From the NCBI RefSeq assembly GCF_039529295.1, contig NZ_BAAAMN010000049.1:1-64000 (forward strand): 64,000 nt of DNA. Reading direction: 5' to 3'. The position numbers and the translations under genes were made by a program. This document shows, piece after piece, positions 7,692 through 15,899 of the stretch (its first letter is position 1; every line of letters starts with the position of its first letter). This DNA is from Yaniella flava (lineage in GTDB: Bacteria; Actinomycetota; Actinomycetes; Actinomycetales; Micrococcaceae). The notes beneath the pieces are model-generated. The model was given only the letters and a program-made list of their open reading frames with translations, did no database searches and was not told the DNA's origin.

Positions 7692-8192
7692 TTGACGGAT
7701 CAATCGAAAACCTCCTCCCCGCACCACCGGCGAAGTCATCGTGGGTCTACCCGTCAGTTCAAAAAACACGATGATCAAGTGTATTTGATCACGGGCGCAT
7801 CTGAATCCGTTGTAGCCGATGCGAAACGCAAGAACGGTTTCTACGCCATCACCATCGGAGTGCGGATTGCCTCGTTGTTCGTCGTACTCATAACCGATGG
7901 ATGGTTGCAGATCGCCGTATTCGTTACCGGAATGATCGCCCCGTGGATCGGTGTGCAAATCGCCAATAATATTCGACAAGTGGATGGACGTTCTATTGAG
8001 CCGATTCCTCCACAGCAAGCCGCACTAGAGGCAGCCTCGCAAGACGCGGAGCCATCTGACGACGATACCGTCATTGTTGGCGATGTGGTGCATGACGATA
8101 CCGACATCGGAACCTCGCCTTCCGCGGAATCGGATGCCCGAGCGGCCGATGTGGGCGAAAATGAGAAGGATAATGATGACACACGGTCCTGA
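7692..8192 (+). CDS. DUF3099 domain-containing membrane protein
   Basis: A 166-residue protein. A basic N-terminus is followed by the DUF3099 core (VYLITGASESVVADAKRK), two transmembrane helices near residues 55-75 and 78-97, and a long acidic, low-complexity C-terminal tail rich in D and E. The function of DUF3099 is unknown; it is confined to actinobacteria and often neighbours cytochrome oxidase assembly genes, as here (SURF1). I prefer TTG 7692 over GTG 7677. A consensus AAAGGAG at 7680-7686 sits five bases before TTG 7692, whereas GTG 7677 has none and would place the Shine-Dalgarno inside the gene. Its 3' end overlaps the next gene by 17 bases. Confidence 0.85.
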   Translation: MTDQSKTSSPHHRRSHRGSTRQFKKHDDQVYLITGASESVVADAKRKNGFYAITIGVRIASLFVVLITDGWLQIAVFVTGMIAPWIGVQIANNIRQVDGRSIEPIPPQQAALEAASQDAEPSDDDTVIVGDVVHDDTDIGTSPSAESDARAADVGENEKDNDDTRS

Positions 8193-8433
8193 TCTTCTCG
8201 GTAACCTTATGCTAACCGGTTCTGCCACGGTCGAACCGCAGGCAACCGAACTGCAATGTTCGCGCAAGTCCTGCACCGAAGGCGCCGTGTGGCAGTTACT
8301 GTGGAATAATCCCAAAATTCACGACACAGAACGTCGTAAAATATGGTTAGCCTGCGACGAGCACCGTGAATTCTTGGCAGACTTTTTATCCTCACGAGCA
8401 TTTCTCAAAGAGATCCAACCGTTATCAAGGTGA
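8176..8433 (+). CDS. Small zinc-ribbon-like protein
   Basis: An 85-residue protein with an invariant-looking set of potential metal ligands: C-x4-C in ELQCSRKSCTEGAVW and C-x2-H in KIWLACDEHREF, separated by a WNNPKIH segment. The pairing looks like a small treble-clef or zinc ribbon, but the family function is not known to me. Start choice: ATG 8176 has AGAAGGA five bases upstream; ATG 8173 directly before it is too close to the ribosome site. It overlaps the DUF3099 gene by 17 bases and lies 10 bases before the SURF1 gene, so all three are probably one operon and may share a membrane or oxidase-assembly role. That last point is inference. Confidence 0.7.
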   Translation: MTHGPDLLGNLMLTGSATVEPQATELQCSRKSCTEGAVWQLLWNNPKIHDTERRKIWLACDEHREFLADFLSSRAFLKEIQPLSR

Positions 8434-8443
8434 CATAGTTTCC

Positions 8444-9346
8444 ATGACAAATGAACACAACCCAGGCGCAGTGACAAAACCGAAGTTGAATTTCCGGTTT
8501 CTGTTGTCTGGTCCTTGGATCGGTGGATTTGTTTTTTGCATTATCTTTGCCATAGCCACCGTGTTCTTGGGCGAATGGCAAATGGATCGCCGCATGGACA
8601 AAGTCGACGAGATCAATACAATCGTCGCCAACTATGATGCCGAACCCATCTCGTATGCAGAGGGCGGTCACTTCTTTGATGACATGACCGAGCAACAGAA
8701 ATGGACACCGGTGTCCGTTCAGGGTGAGTATCTCGAAGAAGACACGTTGGTTGCTCGAAACCGACCGCGCGCTGGACGACCTGGTTTCGAGGTTCTCGTC
8801 CCATTTGTGACGGATACAGGTGATCGGGTGATCGTAAACCGTGGTTGGTTGCCGCTCGGTGCGGATGCCTCGGCTCCGGAAAACGTTCCGGCACCTCCAC
8901 AGGGCCAAACTCAGATCACCGTTCGGGCGATGCCCGGCGAAGAATCGCTTGATCGAGGTGCTCCTGATGGGCAGGTCGCCTCAATTAATCTGCCGATGAT
9001 AAATGACCAGCTGGACTACGAGATCGCAGACGAGGCGTATGGGTTGATGGCTTCAGAAACCCCAGCTCCAGCTGAATCTCCGCAACAGATGCCTGAACCA
9101 CAACGCGATGAAGGTCCGCACTTATCGTATTCAATGCAGTGGTTCACGTTCGGGCTTATGGGGTTTGTCGTGTGGGGCTGGTTGGCGTATCAGAAAGCCG
9201 TCCGCAATCGTGAAGACGAGATCTACGGCGAACGAGAAGAAGATGGCTTCATCTCGGCGCATCGCGTTGAGCGAGCCAAACCCGTCAAACGGCGTAAAGG
9301 CCGCATGACGGATGAGGAAATCGAAGACTCGATGCTCAACAGCTGA
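8444..9346 (+). CDS. SURF1 family cytochrome oxidase assembly protein
   Basis: A 300-residue protein with the SURF1 topology: one helix near residues 25-45 (FLLSGPWIGGFVFCIIFA), a large extracytoplasmic domain, and a second helix near 230-250. The family motifs WQMDRRMDKV after helix 1 and VIVNRGWLPLG near residue 130 are clear. The C-terminus is long and basic. SURF1 aids heme A delivery or insertion into subunit I of the aa3 oxidase, and the heme A genes ctaA and ctaB lie 9-12 kb away. The open frame continues upstream to 8366, but ATG 8444 after AAGGTGA fits the domain start. Confidence 0.9.
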   Translation: MTNEHNPGAVTKPKLNFRFLLSGPWIGGFVFCIIFAIATVFLGEWQMDRRMDKVDEINTIVANYDAEPISYAEGGHFFDDMTEQQKWTPVSVQGEYLEEDTLVARNRPRAGRPGFEVLVPFVTDTGDRVIVNRGWLPLGADASAPENVPAPPQGQTQITVRAMPGEESLDRGAPDGQVASINLPMINDQLDYEIADEAYGLMASETPAPAESPQQMPEPQRDEGPHLSYSMQWFTFGLMGFVVWGWLAYQKAVRNREDEIYGEREEDGFISAHRVERAKPVKRRKGRMTDEEIEDSMLNS

Positions 9347-9369
9347 CCGCTGTTGAATAGACGATGACT

Positions 9370-9389
9370 CTCGCCAGCTTTTAGGCGAG
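9370..9389. terminator. Short hairpin at the convergent SURF1/ABC-F junction
   Basis: CTCGCC and GGCGAG arms with an 8-base loop AGCTTTTA overlap the last codons of the ABC-F gene. With only six base pairs it is a weak terminator candidate. Confidence 0.35.
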
Positions 9390-10979
9390 CTCTACTAGCT
9401 CCAGATAGTCGTCAGACCAGATATCTTCATCGGCATCAGGAAGAATGAGGACACGGTCTGGATCAAGTGCTTGAACCGCACCAGCATCGTGAGTCACCAA
9501 AATGATTGCTCCCACGTAACTACGAATGGCCGAGAGAATCTCTTCGCGGGACGCCGGATCCAAGTTGTTGGTCGGCTCATCCAAGAGGAGTACGTTGGCA
9601 CCGGAGACTACCAGGGTTGCTAATGCGAGGCGGGTCTTTTCCCCTCCGGACAGCACACCTGCTGATTTATAGACGTCATCGCCAGAAAACAGGAACGAAC
9701 CCAAGACGGTGCGTGCCGTTGTGTCATCGAGATTGGGTGCGGCAGACATCATGTTGTCCAGGACCGACTGGTTAATATCTAAGGTCTCGTGTTCTTGAGC
9801 ATAGTAGCCAAGCTTGAGGCCATAGCCTGGTTCGACCTGACCAGAATCGGGTTCGTCTTGGCCAGCTAATAAACGCAGGAGCGTCGTTTTTCCGGCACCG
9901 TTGAAACCAAGAATCACAACGCGTGATCCTTGGTCGATGGCGAGGTCGACACCGGTAAATACTTCCGTTGAACCATACGATTTCGTGAGCCCGGATGCGG
10001 TAAGTGGCACCTTGCCACACGGTGCCGGCGTTGGGAAACGGAGGTTTGCGACCTTTTCTTCAACGCGGGCTTCGGACAGACCGGCCAGCATGCGGTCGGC
10101 CCGTTTGGCCATGTTCTGAGCAGCTACGGCTTTGGTTGCCTTAGCACGCATTTTGTCGGCTTGCGCATGAAGTGCCGCAGCCTTCTTTTCAGCAGACGCC
10201 CGTTCGCGGCGACGTCGGCGTTCATCAACCTCTCGCTGCTTCAGGTAGGCACGGTATCCCATCGAATATATATCGATGACCTGTCGTGTGGCATCAAGGA
10301 AAAAGACTATGTTGACGACCTCATCAATGAGATCAAGGTCGTGAGAGATGATCAGCAACCCACCTTCGTAGGTCTTGAGATAGTCTCGTAGCCATATGAC
10401 GGAATCCGCATCCAAGTGGTTGGTCGGTTCGTCCAGGATCATGGTGTCTGGTTTTTCAAACAAAATCCGTGCCAGCTCAACGCGTCGACGCTGACCGCCG
10501 GATAAGGTGTCGAGCGAACGGTCCATGATGCTCGTTTCAAGACCTAGGTTTGATGCAATCGAGGCCGCTTCGGCTTGTGCCGCATAACCACCTGCTGCGA
10601 TGAACTCTGCTTCTGCCGCTGGGTAGCGTCGCATGCCACGTTCCATGAGCTTTGTGTCCGTGGAGCTCATTTCTTCTTCGGCGCGTTGCATACGACGTGA
10701 CAGTTCTGAAAGATTCCGCGCCGATAGGATACGATCTTGGACCGACTGTGTGAGGTCGCCGGTGCGCGGATCCTGAGGCAGATAACCAACGGTTCCAGAA
10801 CGCATCACGGTACCAGTCGCTGGGATGAATTCATCCATGAGCACTTTGGTCAATGTGGTTTTGCCGGCACCATTGCGTCCCACGAGGCCAATGCGGTCGC
10901 CGGGGTTGATGTGAAACGTGACGTCGGACAAGAGCGTCCGGGAGCCGACCACAACAGACAGCTGTTGTGCTGAAATCAT
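9381..10979 (-). CDS. ABC-F family ATP-binding protein
   Basis: A 532-residue protein with two nucleotide-binding domains and no membrane helices. The first Walker A is GRNGAGKTT near residue 37, with signature LSGGQRRRVELA near 160 and Walker B TMILDEPTNHLD. The second Walker A is GFNGAGKTT near 357, with LSGGEKTRLALA near 445 and VLLLDEPTNNLD. The linker near residues 245-300 is highly basic and helical (REVDERRRRRERASAEKKAAA), typical of the ABC-F P-site tRNA interaction motif. ABC-F proteins act on the ribosome (Uup/EttA type) or protect it from antibiotics; sequence alone does not separate these. The start is ATG 10979 after GAGGT. Confidence 0.92.
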   Translation of the reverse strand: MISAQQLSVVVGSRTLLSDVTFHINPGDRIGLVGRNGAGKTTLTKVLMDEFIPATGTVMRSGTVGYLPQDPRTGDLTQSVQDRILSARNLSELSRRMQRAEEEMSSTDTKLMERGMRRYPAAEAEFIAAGGYAAQAEAASIASNLGLETSIMDRSLDTLSGGQRRRVELARILFEKPDTMILDEPTNHLDADSVIWLRDYLKTYEGGLLIISHDLDLIDEVVNIVFFLDATRQVIDIYSMGYRAYLKQREVDERRRRRERASAEKKAAALHAQADKMRAKATKAVAAQNMAKRADRMLAGLSEARVEEKVANLRFPTPAPCGKVPLTASGLTKSYGSTEVFTGVDLAIDQGSRVVILGFNGAGKTTLLRLLAGQDEPDSGQVEPGYGLKLGYYAQEHETLDINQSVLDNMMSAAPNLDDTTARTVLGSFLFSGDDVYKSAGVLSGGEKTRLALATLVVSGANVLLLDEPTNNLDPASREEILSAIRSYVGAIILVTHDAGAVQALDPDRVLILPDADEDIWSDDYLELVELA

Positions 10980-11059
10980 GTATGTACTACCTCAAAGAAT
11001 ATGGTTTAGAAGTTGGGCAACCTCAGTTTAGGCAAGCCCGGCGATTTTGACGATTCTGT

Positions 11060-11776
11060 TCACTCACCGATGCCGTATGTAGTTTTCATACCGGCTTGAA
11101 TGAGCGCTGCGAGTTCTTGGTGTGGTGTCACGCCGCGTTGTTGAGCGCGTGTCACGATCTCATCGGCCAGCGATCGATCCAGGGATGTATGCACGGTGAC
11201 CATTGCCGTTGAACCGGTTGATGTCGTGTCGGCGCGTCTATCTGGTTGAAGAGAAGGTTCGGAGTCATCAATTCGCTCGGCGAGGCCTTCTGCGTTGTTG
11301 TCCAGTGTGAGCCCCGGACCGGTTTTTACTGGCTTGCCGGCTTGGAACGCCTTGGCCGCCGCATTGGCTCGGGAGTCAGCAGCTTCATTCAGTGGATGAC
11401 CGTCGTGCCCTTTGACCCACTGATACGTTATTTTGCGCCCGGCTGCTTTGGCTGCACTCATCAGTTCATCGAGTTGAATCATCAGGTCTTGGTTGTTCAC
11501 CGGTTTACCGTCGGCTTTTTTCCAGCCCTTCTTCTTCCAACCGGGCAGCCATTTGGTAATGGAGTTGATGGCGTATTGGGAGTCGGCCAGAATGCTGAGG
11601 TCGTGGTCTGTGTCTGCGGTAGCTTCCAAGAGCTTGATGATCGCCGAGAGCTCGCCTCGATTATTGGTCGAATTCTCCCATCCACCTGCTTGCCAATTGG
11701 AGTCGTCGATGTACCAGGCCCAGCCTGCTGGTCCTGGGTTGCCGAGTGCCGAGCCATCTACGCCAACTGTCAGCAT
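11060..11776 (-). CDS. rnhA: Ribonuclease HI with C-terminal extension
   Basis: A 238-residue protein. Residues 1-145 form a complete RNase HI domain. The catalytic acids are visible in VGVDGSALGNPGPAGW, NRGELSAII and LADSQYAINS, and the histidine and aspartate in KGHDGHPLNEAADSRAN. It degrades the RNA strand of RNA/DNA hybrids. The last 90 residues are an extension: a polar linker, then about 45 residues (TSLDRSLADEIVTRAQQRGV) resembling a small helical, ribbon-helix-helix-like segment. The frame opens upstream at 11845, but ATG 11776, after GAAGGGATACTC, matches the family N-terminus. Confidence 0.92.
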   Translation of the reverse strand: MLTVGVDGSALGNPGPAGWAWYIDDSNWQAGGWENSTNNRGELSAIIKLLEATADTDHDLSILADSQYAINSITKWLPGWKKKGWKKADGKPVNNQDLMIQLDELMSAAKAAGRKITYQWVKGHDGHPLNEAADSRANAAAKAFQAGKPVKTGPGLTLDNNAEGLAERIDDSEPSLQPDRRADTTSTGSTAMVTVHTSLDRSLADEIVTRAQQRGVTPHQELAALIQAGMKTTYGIGE

Positions 11777-11830
11777 GAGTATCCCTTCAAGGTGTCGTGG
11801 TGGGCCGTATCTAGTGTAGGTGGTTAAACG

Positions 11831-11873
11831 ACCAACCGGTCGCAAACCACCAGGTGGTTTGCGACCGGTTGGT
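11831..11873. terminator. Perfect 21-bp hairpin downstream of the suf operon
   Basis: The two 21-base arms are exactly complementary and separated by a single base. The left arm begins ACCAACCGGTCGC and the right arm ends GCGACCGGTTGGT. It lies 14 bases beyond the sufT stop and upstream of rnhA. The flanks are GTTTAACC on the minus strand and TAAAAACC on the plus strand, so it looks like a rho-independent terminator with an unusually long perfect stem. Confidence 0.75.
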
Positions 11874-11887
11874 AAAAACCGTTTGGT

Positions 11888-12214
11888 TTATATGTTGAAG
11901 CCGAGTGCGCGCATTTGTTCGCGGCCGTCTTCGGTAATCCGTTCCGGACCCCATGGTGGCATCCATACCCAGTTGAGGCGCCATTCATCGACCATGGTCT
12001 CAATTGCACGGCCAACCTGGTCCTCGATCACATCGGTGAGCGGGCAGGCGGCAGTGGTCAGTGTCATGTCCACGATGAGTGCGCCGTCGTCGGCGTAGTT
12101 CAGACCATAGAGCAAGCCCAGGTCGACGATGTTGACACCGAGTTCGGGGTCAATGACGTCTTTGAGGGCTTCCTCAACGTCTTCCAATGGTGTTTCTGCA
12201 ACAGTATCGGTCAT
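11888..12214 (-). CDS. sufT: Metal-sulfur cluster biosynthetic protein SufT (DUF59/MIP18-like)
   Basis: A 108-residue protein of the DUF59/PaaD/MIP18 family, with the diagnostic DPELGVNIVDLGLLYGL near residue 23 and the conserved cysteine in TTAACPLTD near residue 54. SufT assists maturation or transfer of Fe-S clusters to client proteins. ATG 12214, with AGGAGG five bases upstream, is preferred over the upstream extension to 12244. It is the last gene of the sufB-sufD-sufC-sufT run, 43 bases after sufC. Confidence 0.92.
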   Translation of the reverse strand: MTDTVAETPLEDVEEALKDVIDPELGVNIVDLGLLYGLNYADDGALIVDMTLTTAACPLTDVIEDQVGRAIETMVDEWRLNWVWMPPWGPERITEDGREQMRALGFNI

Positions 12215-12257
12215 GGTACCTCCTGATCCGTGTGCTGTGCACAATATCAGAAATGAC

Positions 12258-13022
12258 TTAGGCGGGTGCTTGAGTCGTTTCGTAGTTGACGTAGCCTTCG
12301 TCTTCTAGGCGGTCGGCAAGTTCTTCGCCCCCGGAGTCAACGATCTTTCCGTCGACGAAGACGTGGACGTAGTCCGGCTTGATGTAGCGCAGGATACGGG
12401 TGTAGTGGGTAATGAGTAGGCTACCCATGTTGTTATTTTCCTGTGCACGGTTGACGCCAGCAGAGACAATGCGAAGTGCATCGATGTCCAGGCCGGAGTC
12501 TGTTTCGTCGAGAATGGCGAATTTTGGTTTGAAGAGTTCGAGCTGCAGGATTTCAGCGCGCTTCTTCTCACCGCCGGAGAATCCTTCGTTCACGTTGCGG
12601 GTGGCGAAGGTTGAGTCCATTTCCAGCCAGTCCATGGCACCACGTACGTCTTTGGTCCAGGTACGGATCGATGGGGCTTCGCCGTCGAGCGCTGTTTTGG
12701 CCGTGCGCAGGAAGTTTGTCATTGAGACACCGGGTACTTCGACCGGGTACTGCATAGCAAGGAAAAGGCCGGCCTGTGCACGCTCGTTGACTTCCATTTC
12801 CAGCACGTCTTCGCCGTCCAACAGGATTTCACCGCTGGTCACGGTGTACGAAGGGTGGCCTGCAATGGCTTGGGCCATGGTGGATTTACCGGAACCGTTC
12901 GGGCCCATGATGGCGTGGGTTTCACCAGAATTGATGGTCAGGCTGACGCCTTTGAGGATCTCTTTTTCGCCCTGCTCAGTCTCGATGCTGACGTGCAGGT
13001 CTTTGATCTCAAGTGTTGACAT
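12258..13022 (-). CDS. sufC: Fe-S cluster assembly ATPase SufC
   Basis: A 254-residue ABC-type ATPase of the SUF scaffold complex SufBC2D. Walker A is GPNGSGKST near residue 39. The SufC-type signature is FSGGEKKRAEILQ near 149, and Walker B is FAILDETDSGLD with the SufC-specific aspartate-glutamate-threonine. Its ATP hydrolysis remodels SufBD so that sulfur and iron can be loaded. An AAGGAG lies 12 bases upstream of ATG 13022. It follows sufD by 65 bases. Confidence 0.97.
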   Translation of the reverse strand: MSTLEIKDLHVSIETEQGEKEILKGVSLTINSGETHAIMGPNGSGKSTMAQAIAGHPSYTVTSGEILLDGEDVLEMEVNERAQAGLFLAMQYPVEVPGVSMTNFLRTAKTALDGEAPSIRTWTKDVRGAMDWLEMDSTFATRNVNEGFSGGEKKRAEILQLELFKPKFAILDETDSGLDIDALRIVSAGVNRAQENNNMGSLLITHYTRILRYIKPDYVHVFVDGKIVDSGGEELADRLEDEGYVNYETTQAPA

Positions 13023-13087
13023 TGTTGTCTAAGTCTCCTTGTTGCCCGCGGATCACGGGTCTTTCGTAATGGCTACAGGTGGGGTTT

Positions 13088-14344
13088 CTAGAACTCGAGT
13101 CCGGCGATTTCGTCTTCCATGACATCGGTCACGGATTGTTCGACGTCCTCGATGCCAATCCGCTGAATGACTTCGTTGAGGAAACCGCGGACGATGAGCT
13201 TGCGAGCAAGCGGCTCTGGGATCCCCCGAGCCATAAGGTAGAACAGCTGTGACTCGTCGAATCGGCCGACAGAGGAAGCGTGGCCTCCGGAGTCGATGAT
13301 GCCGGTTTCAATTTCCAAGTTTGGAATCGAGTCTGCCTGGGCCCCTTCGCTCAGTAGCAGGTTTTCGTTCTTTTCGAAGGAATCGGTTCCCTGAGTATTG
13401 CTACGAATCAGTACGTCACCGACCCACACTGTGCGGGCACCCTGTCCCTGGAGTGCTCCCTTGTAGAGCGCATCGGAGGTGCAGTTATCGGTCGAGTGAT
13501 CAATGAAGATGCGGTGCTCCAAATGCTGTCCTGCATCCGCAAAGTACAAACCATACATGTTCGTAGTGGCTCCGTCTCCTGCAAAGCGAGTGATTGGAGT
13601 CAAACGAACCAGTGAACCGCCATAGGTGATGACCACGTGTTTGAACGTGGAGTCTTTACCCAGGGAGGCCTGCTGTGAGCCAACATGGACGGCATCGTCA
13701 TCCCATGCCTGGATGGAAGTGACGTTGGCATTTGCACCCTGGCCTACAGCGAATTCCATGTTCTGGTTCACGACTGCATTACCAGTTTGGTTAATTACCA
13801 AGTTGACTTTGGAATTTGCGCCAATAGCGACGTGGATGTGCTGTGCCGCGGGTTCGGTGGAGTTGCCTTCAACCGAAATGGTGATGGGTTCTTCGAGCTC
13901 CACGTTGTCTGCAATAGTCACAACGGTAGCCTCTTTGAATGAGGCCCATGCGGCAGCAGAAGTGCGATCATCCGGCACCATGAACGACCCGAGACGCTTG
14001 TCATCGCGTGCAACGGTCTCAAGTGAGACGCCTTCATGTTCTGTTACATTGACCGTTGGTGCTGGACCAGTCAGTAAATTGTCGTCACCTTCTGGAAGGT
14101 GTAAACCTGCAAGACGGTGCAGTGGCGTGAAGCGCCAATCTTCTTCTTCACCGGTGAGTACCGGGAAATCGGCAAGATCAAAGCTCGTCTTGCGATCGGC
14201 GCGCGACGTGCCGAACTTCTGCTCTTCTGCTTCGGCTGTCTGCTCGTCGGCCTGTTTGACGACGAGGTTTTCGCCCTCTTCACCCATGCCTGGGATCAGG
14301 AGGTCGGGACCGTCTTCAAGTGTAGTTGCGTCAGTGTTGGCCAC
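13088..14344 (-). CDS. sufD: Fe-S cluster assembly protein SufD
   Basis: A 418-residue right-handed parallel beta-helix scaffold protein. The N-terminal helical part contains EEDWRFTPLHRL near residue 66. The core beta-helix follows, and the C-terminal helical part has the SufB/SufD signature FDESQLFYLMARGIPEPLARKLIVRGF near residues 360-388, which docks SufC. It pairs with SufB as the scaffold on which [4Fe-4S] clusters are built. The start lies 2 bases after the sufB stop, so expression is coupled. Confidence 0.96.
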   Translation of the reverse strand: MANTDATTLEDGPDLLIPGMGEEGENLVVKQADEQTAEAEEQKFGTSRADRKTSFDLADFPVLTGEEEDWRFTPLHRLAGLHLPEGDDNLLTGPAPTVNVTEHEGVSLETVARDDKRLGSFMVPDDRTSAAAWASFKEATVVTIADNVELEEPITISVEGNSTEPAAQHIHVAIGANSKVNLVINQTGNAVVNQNMEFAVGQGANANVTSIQAWDDDAVHVGSQQASLGKDSTFKHVVITYGGSLVRLTPITRFAGDGATTNMYGLYFADAGQHLEHRIFIDHSTDNCTSDALYKGALQGQGARTVWVGDVLIRSNTQGTDSFEKNENLLLSEGAQADSIPNLEIETGIIDSGGHASSVGRFDESQLFYLMARGIPEPLARKLIVRGFLNEVIQRIGIEDVEQSVTDVMEDEIAGLEF

Positions 14345-14346
14345 GC

Positions 14347-15807
14347 TTAGCCCACCGATCCTTCCATTTGCAGTTCAATCAGTTTGTTCAATTCCATTGC
14401 GTATTCCATTGGCAGGTGACGCGAAATCGGCTCGACGAAGCCACGGACGATCATTGCCATCGCTTCCTCTTCCGAGAGACCACGGCTCATGAGGTAAAAG
14501 AGCTGCATCTCGGAAACCTTGGAGACGGTTGCTTCGTGCCCCAGGGTCACATCGTCTTCACGAATGTCGATGTAAGGATAGGTATCGGTACGCGAAATAG
14601 TATCGACCAATAGCGCGTCACACTCGGTGTTGTTGGTCGAGTTCTTGGCGCCCTCGGTGATCTGTACCAGTCCACGGTAAGCAGAGCGTCCGCCACCACG
14701 GGCTACGGATTTCGAAATGATGTTTGACTTGGTGTTTGGAGCCAAGTGCACCATCTTGGAACCGGTATCCTGGTACTGACCAGCACCTGCAAACGCCATG
14801 GTGAGGGTCTCACCCTGCGCGTGCTCACCGGTCAGGTAGACGGCCGGGTACTTCATAGTGACTTTCGAACCGATGTTGCCATCAACCCATTCCATGGTGC
14901 CGCCTTCTTCGACAACAGCACGCTTGGTGACCAGGTTGTAGACGTTGGTGGACCAGTTCTGGATGGTGGTGTAGCGAACTCGAGCGTCCTTTTTGACGAT
15001 GATCTCGACTACAGCGGAGTGCAGGGAGTCGGTCTGGTAGATCGGTGCTGTACAGCCCTCTACGTAGTGCACGTAAGAGCCTTCGTCAGCGATGATCAGG
15101 GTGCGCTCGAACTGTCCCATGTTCTCGGTGTTAATCCGGAAGTATGCCTGCAGCGGGATCTCTACATGGACGCCTTTTGGCACATAGACGTAGGAGCCAC
15201 CGGACCAGACGGCGGTGTTGAGAGCTGAGAATTTGTTGTCGCCGACAGGAATAACCGAACCGAAGTATTCACGGAACATCTCTTCGTGTTCTTTCAGCCC
15301 GGTGTCGGTATCGACAAACACGACACCCTGACGTTCGAGTTCGTCATTGATCTGGTGGTAGACAACCTCAGACTCGTACTGGGCCGCAACACCAGCAACC
15401 AGGCGCTCACGCTCGGCTTCAGGGATACCCAAACGCTCGTAGGTTTCCAGAATATCTTCTGGTAGATCTTCCCAGCTGGTGGCTTGACGTTCGGTTGAAC
15501 GAACGAAGTATTTGATCCGGTCGAAGTCGATACCGGATAGATCAGCACCCCAGGTTGGCATTGGTTTGCGACCGAAGTAGCGCAGGCCCTTCAGACGCAT
15601 CTTGAGCATCCACTCCGGTTCATCCTTGAGGGACGAGATGTTACGTACAACATCTTCGTTGATACCGCGTTGCGCGTTCTCACCGGCGTCGTTCTTGTCA
15701 TGCCAGCCGAATTCGTATGCTCCCATGCCCTCGAGTTCTGGGTTTGCATCCAGAACATCTTGGATCACACCGGGATCGGCGGTTTCTTGACTGATTTGAT
15801 CCGTCAT
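14347..15807 (-). CDS. sufB: Fe-S cluster assembly protein SufB
   Basis: A 486-residue scaffold subunit receiving sulfur from the cysteine desulfurase. The family landmarks MRLKGLRYFGRKPMPTWG, KGVHVEIPLQAYFRIN and HYVEGCTAP are present; the last carries a conserved cysteine. The C-terminal SufC-docking segment VSEMQLFYLMSRGLSEEEA is also clear. ATG 15807 follows AAAGAGG with a six-base spacer; the TTG two codons upstream overlaps that spacer and is rejected. It is the first structural gene of the suf operon and lies 92 bases after sufR. Confidence 0.97.
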   Translation of the reverse strand: MTDQISQETADPGVIQDVLDANPELEGMGAYEFGWHDKNDAGENAQRGINEDVVRNISSLKDEPEWMLKMRLKGLRYFGRKPMPTWGADLSGIDFDRIKYFVRSTERQATSWEDLPEDILETYERLGIPEAERERLVAGVAAQYESEVVYHQINDELERQGVVFVDTDTGLKEHEEMFREYFGSVIPVGDNKFSALNTAVWSGGSYVYVPKGVHVEIPLQAYFRINTENMGQFERTLIIADEGSYVHYVEGCTAPIYQTDSLHSAVVEIIVKKDARVRYTTIQNWSTNVYNLVTKRAVVEEGGTMEWVDGNIGSKVTMKYPAVYLTGEHAQGETLTMAFAGAGQYQDTGSKMVHLAPNTKSNIISKSVARGGGRSAYRGLVQITEGAKNSTNNTECDALLVDTISRTDTYPYIDIREDDVTLGHEATVSKVSEMQLFYLMSRGLSEEEAMAMIVRGFVEPISRHLPMEYAMELNKLIELQMEGSVG

Positions 15808-15851
15808 TATCAACCTCTTTAAAACGGGTCGTGGTTTGTGATCATCGCGAA

Positions 15852-15866
15852 GGCCTCGTCGAGGCC
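15852..15866. promoter_or_regulatory. 15-base palindrome between sufR and sufB
   Basis: GGCCTCG-T-CGAGGCC is a perfect 7-bp dyad 45 bases before the sufB start and 33 bases after sufR. It may be a regulatory hairpin or a weak internal terminator within the operon. Confidence 0.4.
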
Positions 15867-15899
15867 CTCTATGATTTTGATTTATCTAAACTCGTCGGC

